Assembly (NCBI GenBank): GCA_003695865.1
Contig: RFGQ01000003.1
Span: 1 to 10,166 of the forward strand
Length of the DNA stretch: 10,166 nt
From: Gemmatimonadota bacterium
Lineage (GTDB): Bacteria > Gemmatimonadota > Gemmatimonadetes > Longimicrobiales > Gaopeijiaceae
Direction: 5' to 3'
Part shown: piece by piece, positions 1-8,418 of the stretch
Layout: each line of letters opens with the position of its first letter
How positions within the stretch are numbered: position 1 is the stretch's first letter
The notes under the pieces: model-generated
Databases searched by the model: none
Told to the model about the DNA's origin: nothing
The model's input: only the letters and a program-made list of their open reading frames with translations
Position numbers and translations under genes: made by a program

Positions 1-2420
<2,420 letters not shown>

Positions 2421-2584
2421 AGCGCCGGCGCCCTGTATCCGCCGCGGGCGGGGGCGGCTGTCCACATCGGTCGCCTCGGTGCCACCGGTCCCCCGCGCCA
2501 GCCGCGGGTGGGGGCCGGCCCTCTAGGCCCCGACGCGGCGCGCCCGTGCTTGCCCGCACCCGCCGCGGGTGGCGGCCGACCCCT
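2421..2584. repeat. Convergent intergenic gap with three GC-rich 19-base direct repeats
   Basis: This is the only sizeable gene-free stretch in the window. A 19-base motif beginning GCCGCGGG and continuing with a G-rich half occurs at about 2441, 2501 and 2562, a spacing of 60 and 61 bases. The second and third copies differ at about two of 19 positions; the first fits with a one-base gap. The DNA between copies is only weakly similar, so it is either a decayed tandem repeat of about 60 bases or three copies of a small palindromic element. Each copy sits next to, or contains, an inverted repeat. No open frame here looks like a gene. Confidence 0.5.
2485..2520. terminator. Candidate bidirectional terminator hairpin
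   Basis: CCCGCG at 2492-2497 pairs perfectly with CGCGGG at 2503-2508 across a five-base loop. The stem can extend outward with a small bulge, pairing CCGG at 2485-2488 with the CCGG around 2515-2518. It lies between the ends of two converging units, where terminators are expected. No run of T follows on either strand, so it is not a classical intrinsic terminator, and the evidence is only position and stem stability. Confidence 0.35.
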
Positions 2585-3139
2585 TCAGTCGCCGCCGACG
2601 ATCCTCTCGGCCAGCTCTTCCAGTTCGGACTTCGTGCACCCTTCGAAGCGGCGCACACACGCCTCGTCGTATGCCTCGCACAGGCGCGCGCAGGCGGGCG
2701 CGTCCAGAGCCCGGTCCGCCATCGTGAAGAGGACGTTGTCTTCTTTCAGGATGTGGGCACGGATGAGCTCGATGTAGTCCACGGCGGCCTGGCGAAAGCG
2801 CGCCAGCGCGCCCGGGTCGCCGGACCGGACGCCGTCCAACTCCTCGGCCATGGCCCCCACGTGCCCGCGCGCGAGCGTGTGCTCGTAGAGCATCACCGCG
2901 ACCGGCCCGGCCTCGCGCGAGAACCCCGCCTCGACCAGTTCGTCGAAGAGCAGGTCCTCCTCCTTGGCATGGTGGCACAGGTCGGCGAAGAGCCGGAAGA
3001 AACGCACGCACTCGGCGGCGCGCTCGGCCTGTGCTCCGGGCGCGGGCCCGCCGCCGGCCAGCAGACCCTCGAACGCCCCGACGACCCTCAGGATCGTGCG
3101 GTGCTCGTCTCGCAGAACGCCGGTGGCTTCGTCGCTCAT
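2585..3139 (-). CDS. Hemerythrin-like HHE-domain protein
   Basis: This is a soluble protein of 184 residues, predicted to form a four-helix bundle with a non-haem di-iron site that binds oxygen, or possibly iron or NO. The histidine and acidic pattern fits the family: His13 in LRDEHRTI, His56, His57 and Glu60 in CHHAKEEDLLF, His87 and His93 in YEHTLARGH, and His129 with Glu133 and Asp134 in AHILKEDNVLFTMA. There is no signal peptide or membrane segment. The last 40 residues carry three cysteines (150, 154, 161) and a fourth in EGCTKSELEEL, a part not typical of the core fold. Its ATG overlaps the tryptophanase stop by four bases (ATGA), making it the last gene of the run. Family assignment is strong. 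A role in keeping oxygen from the reductase encoded upstream is inference. Confidence 0.88.
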   Translation of the reverse strand: MSDEATGVLRDEHRTILRVVGAFEGLLAGGGPAPGAQAERAAECVRFFRLFADLCHHAKEEDLLFDELVEAGFSREAGPVAVMLYEHTLARGHVGAMAEELDGVRSGDPGALARFRQAAVDYIELIRAHILKEDNVLFTMADRALDAPACARLCEAYDEACVRRFEGCTKSELEELAERIVGGD

Positions 3140-4521
3140 CGCTCTCGCTCCAGCGGTGCGAAGCGGGCCGTGAAGTGGCGCAGCACGGGAGCCTGCTCCA
3201 CGAAGCGCAGGCCGCGCGCGCGCTCCCGCCGGTTCCAGACCGCTTCGATCACCTCGATCAGATAGTCCACGTGACTCTGTGTGTAGACGCGCCGGGGCAG
3301 CGCGAGCCGCACCAGCTCGAGGTCGGCCGGGTGCTCTTTTCCGGTCTCGGGGTCCCGGCGGCCGAACATGACCGTGCCGACCTCGACGGCTCGGACGCCC
3401 CCTTCCAGATAGAGCTCGCCCACCAGCACCTGGCCGGGTAGCTCGAGGGGATCCAGGTGCGGATAGAATGCGGCCGCGTCGATGTAGACGGCGTGCCCTC
3501 CGGGCGGCTGCACGATCGGTACGCCGGCGGCGGCGATGCGCTCGCCGAGGTAGCGCACCGAGGCGAGGCGGTACTGGAGGTAGTCCTCGCGAAGCGCCTC
3601 CTCCAGGCCCACGGCGATCGCCTCGAGGTCGCGTCCCGCCAGCCCCCCGTACGTCGGAAAACCCTCGGTCAGAATGAGCAGATCGCGTTCCTGCCGCGCC
3701 AGCTCGCCGTCGTTCGTCGCCAGAAAGCCGCCGATGTTGGCCAGCCCGTCCTTCTTGGCCGACATGGTGCAGCCGTCCGCGTACGAGAACATCTCGCGCG
3801 CGATCTCGCCGACCGAACGCTCGTGCTGGCCCGGCTCACGCAGCTTGACCAGGTAGGCGTTCTCGGCGAAGCGGCACGCGTCGAGATAGAAGGGGATGCC
3901 GTGGCGGCGGCAGACGCCCGACACCGCGCGGATGTTGGCGAGCGAGACCGGCTGCCCACCGCCCGTGTTGTTGGTGACCGTGAGCATGACCAGGGGCACC
4001 CGCTCGGCGCCCACCTCGTCGAGCAGCGCTTCGAGCGCGTCCACGTCCATGTTTCCCTTGAAGGGATGCAGTTCCGACGGGCGGCGCGCTTCGGGGCACG
4101 GGAGGTCGACGGCGCGCGCACCCGTCGCCTCGATGTTGGCGCGCGTCGTGTCGAAGTGCGTGTTGCTGGGCACGACGTCGCCGGGGCCGCACACCGTGCT
4201 GAACAGAATCCGCTCCGCGGCGCGCCCCTGATGCGTGGGGATCACGTGCTCGAACCCGAAGATGTCGCGCACGACGCGCTCGAAGCGGAAGAACGATGGA
4301 CTGCCCGCGTAGGACTCGTCGCCGCGCATCACCGCCGCCCACTGCTCGGCGCTCATGGCCGCGGTCCCCGAATCGGTGAGCAGGTCGATGAGCACGTCCT
4401 CGGCGGCCAGCAGAAAGACGTTCCATCCGGCCTCGGCGAGCAGGCGCTCGCGCTCTTCCCGCGTCGTCATGCGGATGGGCTCGACGACCTTGATGCGGAA
4501 GGGCTCGATGATCGTCTTCAC
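3136..4521 (-). CDS. tnaA: Tryptophanase (PLP-dependent tryptophan indole-lyase)
   Basis: This enzyme is predicted to split L-tryptophan into indole, pyruvate and ammonia. The protein has 461 residues, the normal size for the tryptophanase/tyrosine phenol-lyase family. Lys257 in MSAKKDG is the PLP Schiff-base lysine; Tyr71, THQGR (Arg100), Asp214 and Arg217 match known cofactor contacts. The backbone numbering runs with tyrosine phenol-lyase and several blocks resemble it (MFSYADGCTMS, GGLAGRD). The residues that decide specificity are of the tryptophanase type: Asp124 where phenol-lyase has Thr124, Val379 and Val381 where it has Met379 and Arg381, and His449 in LRHFTA where it has Phe448. 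The start is GTG, chosen because EPFRIKVVEP begins right after it as in the family and because GTGA overlaps the previous stop. GAGGGGG lies seven bases upstream. The frame stays open further upstream only as a shadow of the neighbouring gene. Confidence 0.86.
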   Translation of the reverse strand: MKTIIEPFRIKVVEPIRMTTREERERLLAEAGWNVFLLAAEDVLIDLLTDSGTAAMSAEQWAAVMRGDESYAGSPSFFRFERVVRDIFGFEHVIPTHQGRAAERILFSTVCGPGDVVPSNTHFDTTRANIEATGARAVDLPCPEARRPSELHPFKGNMDVDALEALLDEVGAERVPLVMLTVTNNTGGGQPVSLANIRAVSGVCRRHGIPFYLDACRFAENAYLVKLREPGQHERSVGEIAREMFSYADGCTMSAKKDGLANIGGFLATNDGELARQERDLLILTEGFPTYGGLAGRDLEAIAVGLEEALREDYLQYRLASVRYLGERIAAAGVPIVQPPGGHAVYIDAAAFYPHLDPLELPGQVLVGELYLEGGVRAVEVGTVMFGRRDPETGKEHPADLELVRLALPRRVYTQSHVDYLIEVIEAVWNRRERARGLRFVEQAPVLRHFTARFAPLERER

Positions 4522-5498
4522 GCACGGGCCCCCTCGGCGGGAAGGCGCCGGCGGGCACCGCGCAGCGCCCGGGGCAGCCAGACCAGCGCGAGCGCGAGCG
4601 CCGTGGCCCGCACGCCCACCACGAACACGCCGGGCAGCGCCCACACCTGCGCGATGCCGGGAGCGCCGAACCAGTAGTAGAGCACGAGCGCGGCTACGCC
4701 GCACAGACGGGTCATCCACAGCGCCGGGACGCGTCCGACCAGGGTGATCGCGCCCAGCAGTGCCAGCGACGCCCCGCTCCACGCGCCCACGTGGCCGTAC
4801 ACCGCGGCCCACGTCGACAGCGGACCGTCGCTCGTGGTGAAGTACCCGATCACGAAGCCCGGAAACGCCAGCGCGAAGATGCCGAACGGGGTGAAGACCC
4901 AGCCCGTTCCGTCCGCGCGGGCTCCGAACGTCTGGCGCACGGATTCGCGCGCCGACAGGTCGATGCAGGCAGTCTGGGTGCAGCGCACGCAGCGGCGGCA
5001 GCGCACCTGTCTCACGCGCAGGAGCGGCTCCTGCCCGTACAGCCGCTCGACGGGCAGCACCGGACAGATCGCATTGCAGAAGCCCGCCTTGGCGCTGAAG
5101 AGCGCGCCGGCGAGCAGCGCGAGGGACGCCACCGCCAGGATCGTCACGGCCAGCGCGGGACCGTTCTCGTTGAACAGAAAGCGCCGCGCGGGCACGAGCA
5201 CGAACAGCAGCACGATGCCGATCGCCGACGCTCCGGTGGCCACTCGTGCGGTCAGCACCCGCCGGCCACCGCCGAGCATGTTGAGCGTGGCCAGCGGACA
5301 GACGTTGCGCCACAGCGACGGCGCCAGCAGGAAGGCGGCCGGCAGTATGGGGATGACCGCGTTCCAGAGGATGTCGAGCGTCGTGTCGGGCACCGTCGCG
5401 AGCCCGCCCACCAGCACCAGCGTGAGCAGTACACCGATCACCTGGGCGGCACCCCAGAGACCGTCCGACGGCACGGCCACCGGTCCCCGCGCGCTCAT
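4518..5498 (-). CDS. Polytopic membrane protein with NapH/NosR-like FeS cysteine clusters
   Basis: The protein has 326 residues and about six to eight hydrophobic helices, roughly at 17-37, 45-63, 86-104, 113-135, 201-222, 237-256 and 264-310. Its cysteines follow a pattern seen in membrane-bound ferredoxin-like proteins such as NapH, NosR and CcoG. Cys67 is in NVCPL, Cys141 and Cys145 are in CNAICPV, and Cys167, 170, 173 and 178 form CxxCxxCxxxxC before a proline-poor loop. The last group could hold a [4Fe-4S] cluster; a second complete ferredoxin motif is missing. Such proteins pass electrons between the quinone pool and a partner, but the partner is unknown here. I do not recognise a named family. 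The ATG overlaps the dehydrogenase stop (ATGA) and has only a weak ribosome site (GGTGGTGA), which suggests translational coupling. Upstream in-frame extension to 5765 runs inside the dehydrogenase gene and was rejected. Confidence 0.72.
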   Translation of the reverse strand: MSARGPVAVPSDGLWGAAQVIGVLLTLVLVGGLATVPDTTLDILWNAVIPILPAAFLLAPSLWRNVCPLATLNMLGGGRRVLTARVATGASAIGIVLLFVLVPARRFLFNENGPALAVTILAVASLALLAGALFSAKAGFCNAICPVLPVERLYGQEPLLRVRQVRCRRCVRCTQTACIDLSARESVRQTFGARADGTGWVFTPFGIFALAFPGFVIGYFTTSDGPLSTWAAVYGHVGAWSGASLALLGAITLVGRVPALWMTRLCGVAALVLYYWFGAPGIAQVWALPGVFVVGVRATALALALVWLPRALRGARRRLPAEGARA

Positions 5499-6517
5499 GG
5501 CGTCACCACCGCGCGGACGGCCTCGCCGGCACGCAGCACCGCGAAGGCGTCGTCGATCGCCTCCAGCGGGAAGCGGTGCGTAACCATGGATTTCACCTCC
5601 AGTCGGCCCTGACGGACCAGTTCGATGACGCGTGGATAGTCGATGGGCGGGCAGCCCAACGAGCCGACCACCGAGAGCTCGCGGAACATCACCCGTCCGG
5701 CATTGAGGCCCATGGTCTCGGGTGAGTATCCGACCAGCACCAGCCTTCCGCCGGTGCGCAGGCACGCGAGCGCCTGCTCCTGGGTCGAGGCACGGCCCAC
5801 GACCTCGAACGCGACGTCGGCTCCGCCTTCGGTGAGCTCACGAACCGCCCGGTCCAGGCGCTCGACCTCGCCGGGGTTCAGGACGGCGGTGGCCCCCAAC
5901 GCGCGGGCCCGCTCGAGCTTGTCGGCGGAGAGGTCGACGGCCACCACACGTCCGCCGAGCGCCACGGCCGTCTGCACCACGTTGAGCCCCACCCCACCGC
6001 ATCCGATCACGACCACCCGGTCGCCGGGCTGCACGGCGCCGCGCCGCGCCACGGCGTGGTAGGGCGTGGTGAGCGCATCCGCGATGATCGCGCCCTCGAC
6101 GAGCGGCACACCCTCGGGCAGCGGGAAGATGTCGCGCGCGGGCGCCACCATATACTCGGCGTACCCCCCGTCGGTGTGGTTACCCGGCATCACGCCACGC
6201 TCGCAGATGTTCTCGCGGCCCGAGCGGCACGCCGCACAGCGCCCGCACGACCACACCGCGGCCACCAGCACGTGCGCACCCTCCGCGAACCCCTCGACGC
6301 CCTCTCCCAGGCGCACGACGGTCCCCGAGACCTCGTGGCCGAGCACGAGGGGCGGTGCCTTGAACGTGGGCGTGCCGTGATCCAGGTAGTGCAGGTCGGT
6401 GTGGCAGACACCGCAGGCCGCCACCCGGATCATCACCTCGCCGGGCCCCGGCTCGGGCGTGGGCCACTCCTCCACGCGCAGCCCTTCCTCGGGACCGTGA
6501 AAGACCGCAGCCTTCAA
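5495..6517 (-). CDS. Zinc-dependent alcohol dehydrogenase, candidate 6-hydroxycyclohex-1-ene-1-carbonyl-CoA dehydrogenase
   Basis: This is a medium-chain dehydrogenase of 340 residues. Catalytic zinc ligands are Cys35 in CGVCHTD and His61-Glu62 in LGHEVSG. The structural zinc site is Cys91, 94, 97 and 105. The Rossmann motif GCGGVG is at 172-177, and Asp195 at the end of the next strand (VVAVDLS) indicates NAD rather than NADP. In Thauera and Azoarcus, an enzyme of this family (Had, BzdX) oxidises the 6-hydroxy intermediate made after benzoyl-CoA reduction, and the gene belongs to the same cluster as the reductase. That role is inferred from context; the sequence alone shows only a zinc alcohol dehydrogenase. 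The start is TTG, chosen because MKAAVFHGP begins there, AGGAGGAG lies just upstream, and TTGA overlaps the preceding stop. A longer start at 6577 would run back inside the small upstream gene. Confidence 0.85.
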   Translation of the reverse strand: MKAAVFHGPEEGLRVEEWPTPEPGPGEVMIRVAACGVCHTDLHYLDHGTPTFKAPPLVLGHEVSGTVVRLGEGVEGFAEGAHVLVAAVWSCGRCAACRSGRENICERGVMPGNHTDGGYAEYMVAPARDIFPLPEGVPLVEGAIIADALTTPYHAVARRGAVQPGDRVVVIGCGGVGLNVVQTAVALGGRVVAVDLSADKLERARALGATAVLNPGEVERLDRAVRELTEGGADVAFEVVGRASTQEQALACLRTGGRLVLVGYSPETMGLNAGRVMFRELSVVGSLGCPPIDYPRVIELVRQGRLEVKSMVTHRFPLEAIDDAFAVLRAGEAVRAVVTP

Positions 6518-6801
6518 GGGCTCCTCCTGGTGTAGAGCACGCGGAAGAGCGCGAGCGCCAGCGTGCAGCCCGCGCACTCCTCCGCGAGTTCTTCCTCGGT
6601 GAGGGGCTCGAGCCTCACCTCGAGGCCGAGCGACTCGTAGAGTTCCTTCATCTCCTGCAGGCGCGGAGGCGCACCCACGAAGCGGCGTACCCAGCCCTCC
6701 TCCGCGAGCGCGGCGTCGCGGGCCGAGGCGCGCAGCCCGGGAGCGTCGTGCGCCGACGAGGCTTCGCCCCCCGGACCGCCTTCAGGCGCCGACGGCCTCA
6801 C
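6514..6801 (-). CDS. Small CxxC protein of unknown function
   Basis: This frame encodes up to 95 residues from a GTG at 6801, overlapping the end of the ATPase gene by 20 bases. Residues 1-33 are rich in Ala, Gly and Ser and may not be translated; later in-frame starts include GTG at residue 42 and ATG at residue 51. The second half looks like a real folded protein: a charged helix (QEMKELYESLGLEV), an acidic run (LTEEELAEE), then CAGC at 76-79 followed by a hydrophobic helix ending LFRVLYTRR. The two cysteines could bind metal or an FeS cluster, or be redox active. Its TGA overlaps the dehydrogenase TTG by four bases, like the other junctions of the run, which supports it being translated. 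I do not recognise the family and give no function. Confidence 0.62.
   Translation of the reverse strand: MRPSAPEGGPGGEASSAHDAPGLRASARDAALAEEGWVRRFVGAPPRLQEMKELYESLGLEVRLEPLTEEELAEECAGCTLALALFRVLYTRRSP
6521..6528 (-). promoter_or_regulatory. Ribosome binding site that fixes the TTG start of the dehydrogenase
   Basis: On the minus strand this reads AGGAGGAG. The GGAGG core is five bases before the TTG at 6517. It lies within the last codons of the 95-residue gene, so the short gene and the dehydrogenase are physically and probably translationally joined. Confidence 0.75.
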
Positions 6802-7603
6802 GCTCCTCGGCCTCGAGCTTGTCGAGCCTGCGGCGCGCCAGCACGCCCGCGCCGATGGCCCCGGTGAACTGCGCCAGCGTGTCGGGGGGCACGTTGACCT
6901 CGTCGCCGAGCTGCTCCCGCATCACGCGGACCATGGTGGGGAAGCGCATGATGCCGCCCACGAGCGTGAACTGGGGCTCCATCTGCACGCGCTTCATGAG
7001 GCGCACGGAGCGCTCGATGAGAGACTCCATGGCCCCGTGCATGATGTCGGCCGGCTGCGCGCCGTTGCTCACGTGGTTGATCACCTCCGACTCGGCGAAC
7101 ACGGCACACACGCCCGAGATGGGCACCGGCTCCTTCGAGAACTCCACCAACGGCCCGATCTCTTCGATGGAGTAGCCGAGGTAGCGGGCCGTCTTCTCGA
7201 GGAACGCGCCGGTCCCTGCCGCGCACTTGTCGTTGAGGCGGAACGACTGCACCCGCCCCTTTCCGTCGAGGCGCATGGCCTTCATCGTCTGCCCCCCCAC
7301 GTCGAGCACGGTGCGCGTGTAGGGGAAGAAGAAGCGGGTGCCCCAGGCCTGCGCCGTCAGGTCGGTGACCTGCAGATCGCGGAACGGCACCTGATGGCGG
7401 CCGTAGCCCGTGCACGCCAGATAGACCACGCGGCCCTTGTGGGTGCCCGCGGCGTCGAGCGCTTCGGCCAGCGCGCGCTCGGCCGCCTCGGCCAGGCGGA
7501 AGCCGGTCGGGACCATGCCGATTCCCGAGAGCCCCCCGTTTTCGTCGATCACGGCGGCCTTGGTGTAGGTCGATCCGACGTCGATGCCCACGGTGTAGTT
7601 CAT
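6782..7603 (-). CDS. bzdQ: Benzoyl-CoA reductase ATPase/activator subunit, BzdQ-like
   Basis: This is the second of two ASKHA-fold ATPases of the HgdC/BcrA-BcrD family. The family couples ATP hydrolysis to raising the energy of an electron passed to the FeS catalytic subunits. The protein has 273 residues. GIDVGSTYTKA at 6-16 is the phosphate-1 loop. Cys127 in CAAGTG and Cys166 in GVCAVFAESEV are the ligands that, with the partner ATPase, bridge one [4Fe-4S] cluster. Two motifs differ from its neighbour: the phosphate-2 block reads DVGGQTMKAM where the neighbour has DMGGQDTKAI, and the adenosine block reads GGIMRFP where the neighbour has GGVTRNR. The start ATG overlaps the previous stop by one base (TGATG), with GAGGAGG four bases upstream. 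Assignment to Q rather than P follows the N-O-P-Q order of Azoarcus; the family itself is secure. Confidence 0.85.
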   Translation of the reverse strand: MNYTVGIDVGSTYTKAAVIDENGGLSGIGMVPTGFRLAEAAERALAEALDAAGTHKGRVVYLACTGYGRHQVPFRDLQVTDLTAQAWGTRFFFPYTRTVLDVGGQTMKAMRLDGKGRVQSFRLNDKCAAGTGAFLEKTARYLGYSIEEIGPLVEFSKEPVPISGVCAVFAESEVINHVSNGAQPADIMHGAMESLIERSVRLMKRVQMEPQFTLVGGIMRFPTMVRVMREQLGDEVNVPPDTLAQFTGAIGAGVLARRRLDKLEAEEREAVGA

Positions 7604-8418
7604 CACGCCTCCTCGGTGGCGAGCGTGGGCCGGCGGCCCGCACGCACGCGCTCGAGCGCGAACAGGGCCGCACCCAGGGCGCCCATGAAGTGCGAGTCGT
7701 CGCTCACGTTCAGGCGGGTTTCGAGGATCTCGTTGAGCACCTCGACCATGGCCCGGTTGCGGGTCACGCCGCCGGTGAAGGTGATCTCGTCTTCGATGCC
7801 GACCCGGCGCAGGAGCGCGAAGGAGCGTGACGCGATCGAGCGGTGCACGCCGAGGAGGATGTCTTCGATGCGGCGGCCGCGGGCCAGCCACGACAGCACC
7901 TCGGACTCGGCGAACACGGTGCAGGTGGTCGAGATCGTGACCGGCCGGGTGCCCTCGAGCGCGCGGGGGCCGAGCTCGTCGAGGCCCAGCCCCAGGGCCG
8001 CCGCGGCCGACTGCAGGAAGCGGCCTGTCCCCGCGGCGCACTTGTCGTTCATGCAGAAGTCGAGCACGTCGCCGCCCGGGGCGACGCGGATCGCCTTGGT
8101 GTCCTGCCCGCCCATGTCGAGCACGGTGCGCGTGTTGGGAAACATCCTCGCGGCGCCGCGCGCGTGGCACACGATCTCGGTCACCTGGTCGTCGCCGAAC
8201 TCGACCCGGTAGCGCCCGTAGCCCGTGCCGATCACGTAGCCCACGTCCTCTTCGGGCACGCGTCCGTCGGCCAACGCCTGGCGGTAGGCGTTCTCGGCGG
8301 CCACCACCACGTTGGCGCCGGTGGGGATCAGCGCGCGCCCCACGATCTCTTCGTGCTCGTCGACCACGACGGCCTTCGTCTGCGTCGACCCCACGTCGAC
8401 GCCGGCAGCGTACGTCAT
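7603..8418 (-). CDS. bzdP: Benzoyl-CoA reductase ATPase/activator subunit, BzdP-like
   Basis: This is the first of the two ATPase subunits, 271 residues long. It should form a heterodimer with the next gene product, holding a [4Fe-4S] cluster between them and driving ATP-dependent electron transfer to the reductase core. GVDVGSTQTKA at 6-16, DMGGQDTKAI at 101-110 and TFTGGVTRNR at 213-222 are the canonical nucleotide-binding blocks. Cys127 (NDKCAAGTG) and Cys166 (TTCTVFAESEV) are the cluster ligands, at the same numbering reported for the hydroxyglutaryl-CoA dehydratase activator. Activators of 2-hydroxyacyl-CoA dehydratases are usually homodimers from one gene. Two tandem, different genes here therefore point to benzoyl-CoA reductase. 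GGGAGGTG stands before the ATG, which overlaps the previous stop (ATGA). Confidence 0.87.
   Translation of the reverse strand: MTYAAGVDVGSTQTKAVVVDEHEEIVGRALIPTGANVVVAAENAYRQALADGRVPEEDVGYVIGTGYGRYRVEFGDDQVTEIVCHARGAARMFPNTRTVLDMGGQDTKAIRVAPGGDVLDFCMNDKCAAGTGRFLQSAAAALGLGLDELGPRALEGTRPVTISTTCTVFAESEVLSWLARGRRIEDILLGVHRSIASRSFALLRRVGIEDEITFTGGVTRNRAMVEVLNEILETRLNVSDDSHFMGALGAALFALERVRAGRRPTLATEEA

Noticed and set aside
3136..4521. Calling the lyase a tyrosine phenol-lyase from its overall similarity
   Set aside because: The phenol-binding Thr124 and Arg381 and the Phe448 position are replaced by the residues found in tryptophanase.
3457..4677. Plus-strand open frame of 406 codons opposite the tryptophanase gene
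   Set aside because: It is rich in Arg, His, Val and Asp as expected for the complement of a GC-rich gene, while the opposite strand has clear catalytic motifs.
4522..5313. N-terminal extension that would make the tryptophanase a 725-residue fusion
   Set aside because: The extension is Arg/Ala-rich and runs out of frame through the membrane protein gene; the family N-terminus begins at the GTG at 4521.
5499..5765. N-terminal extension of the membrane FeS protein
   Set aside because: It lies entirely within the dehydrogenase coding region, and the ATG at 5498 gives the same four-base overlap seen at other junctions.
7037..8212. Plus-strand open frame of 391 codons opposite the ATPase genes
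   Set aside because: It has no motifs and crosses two well-supported genes on the minus strand.
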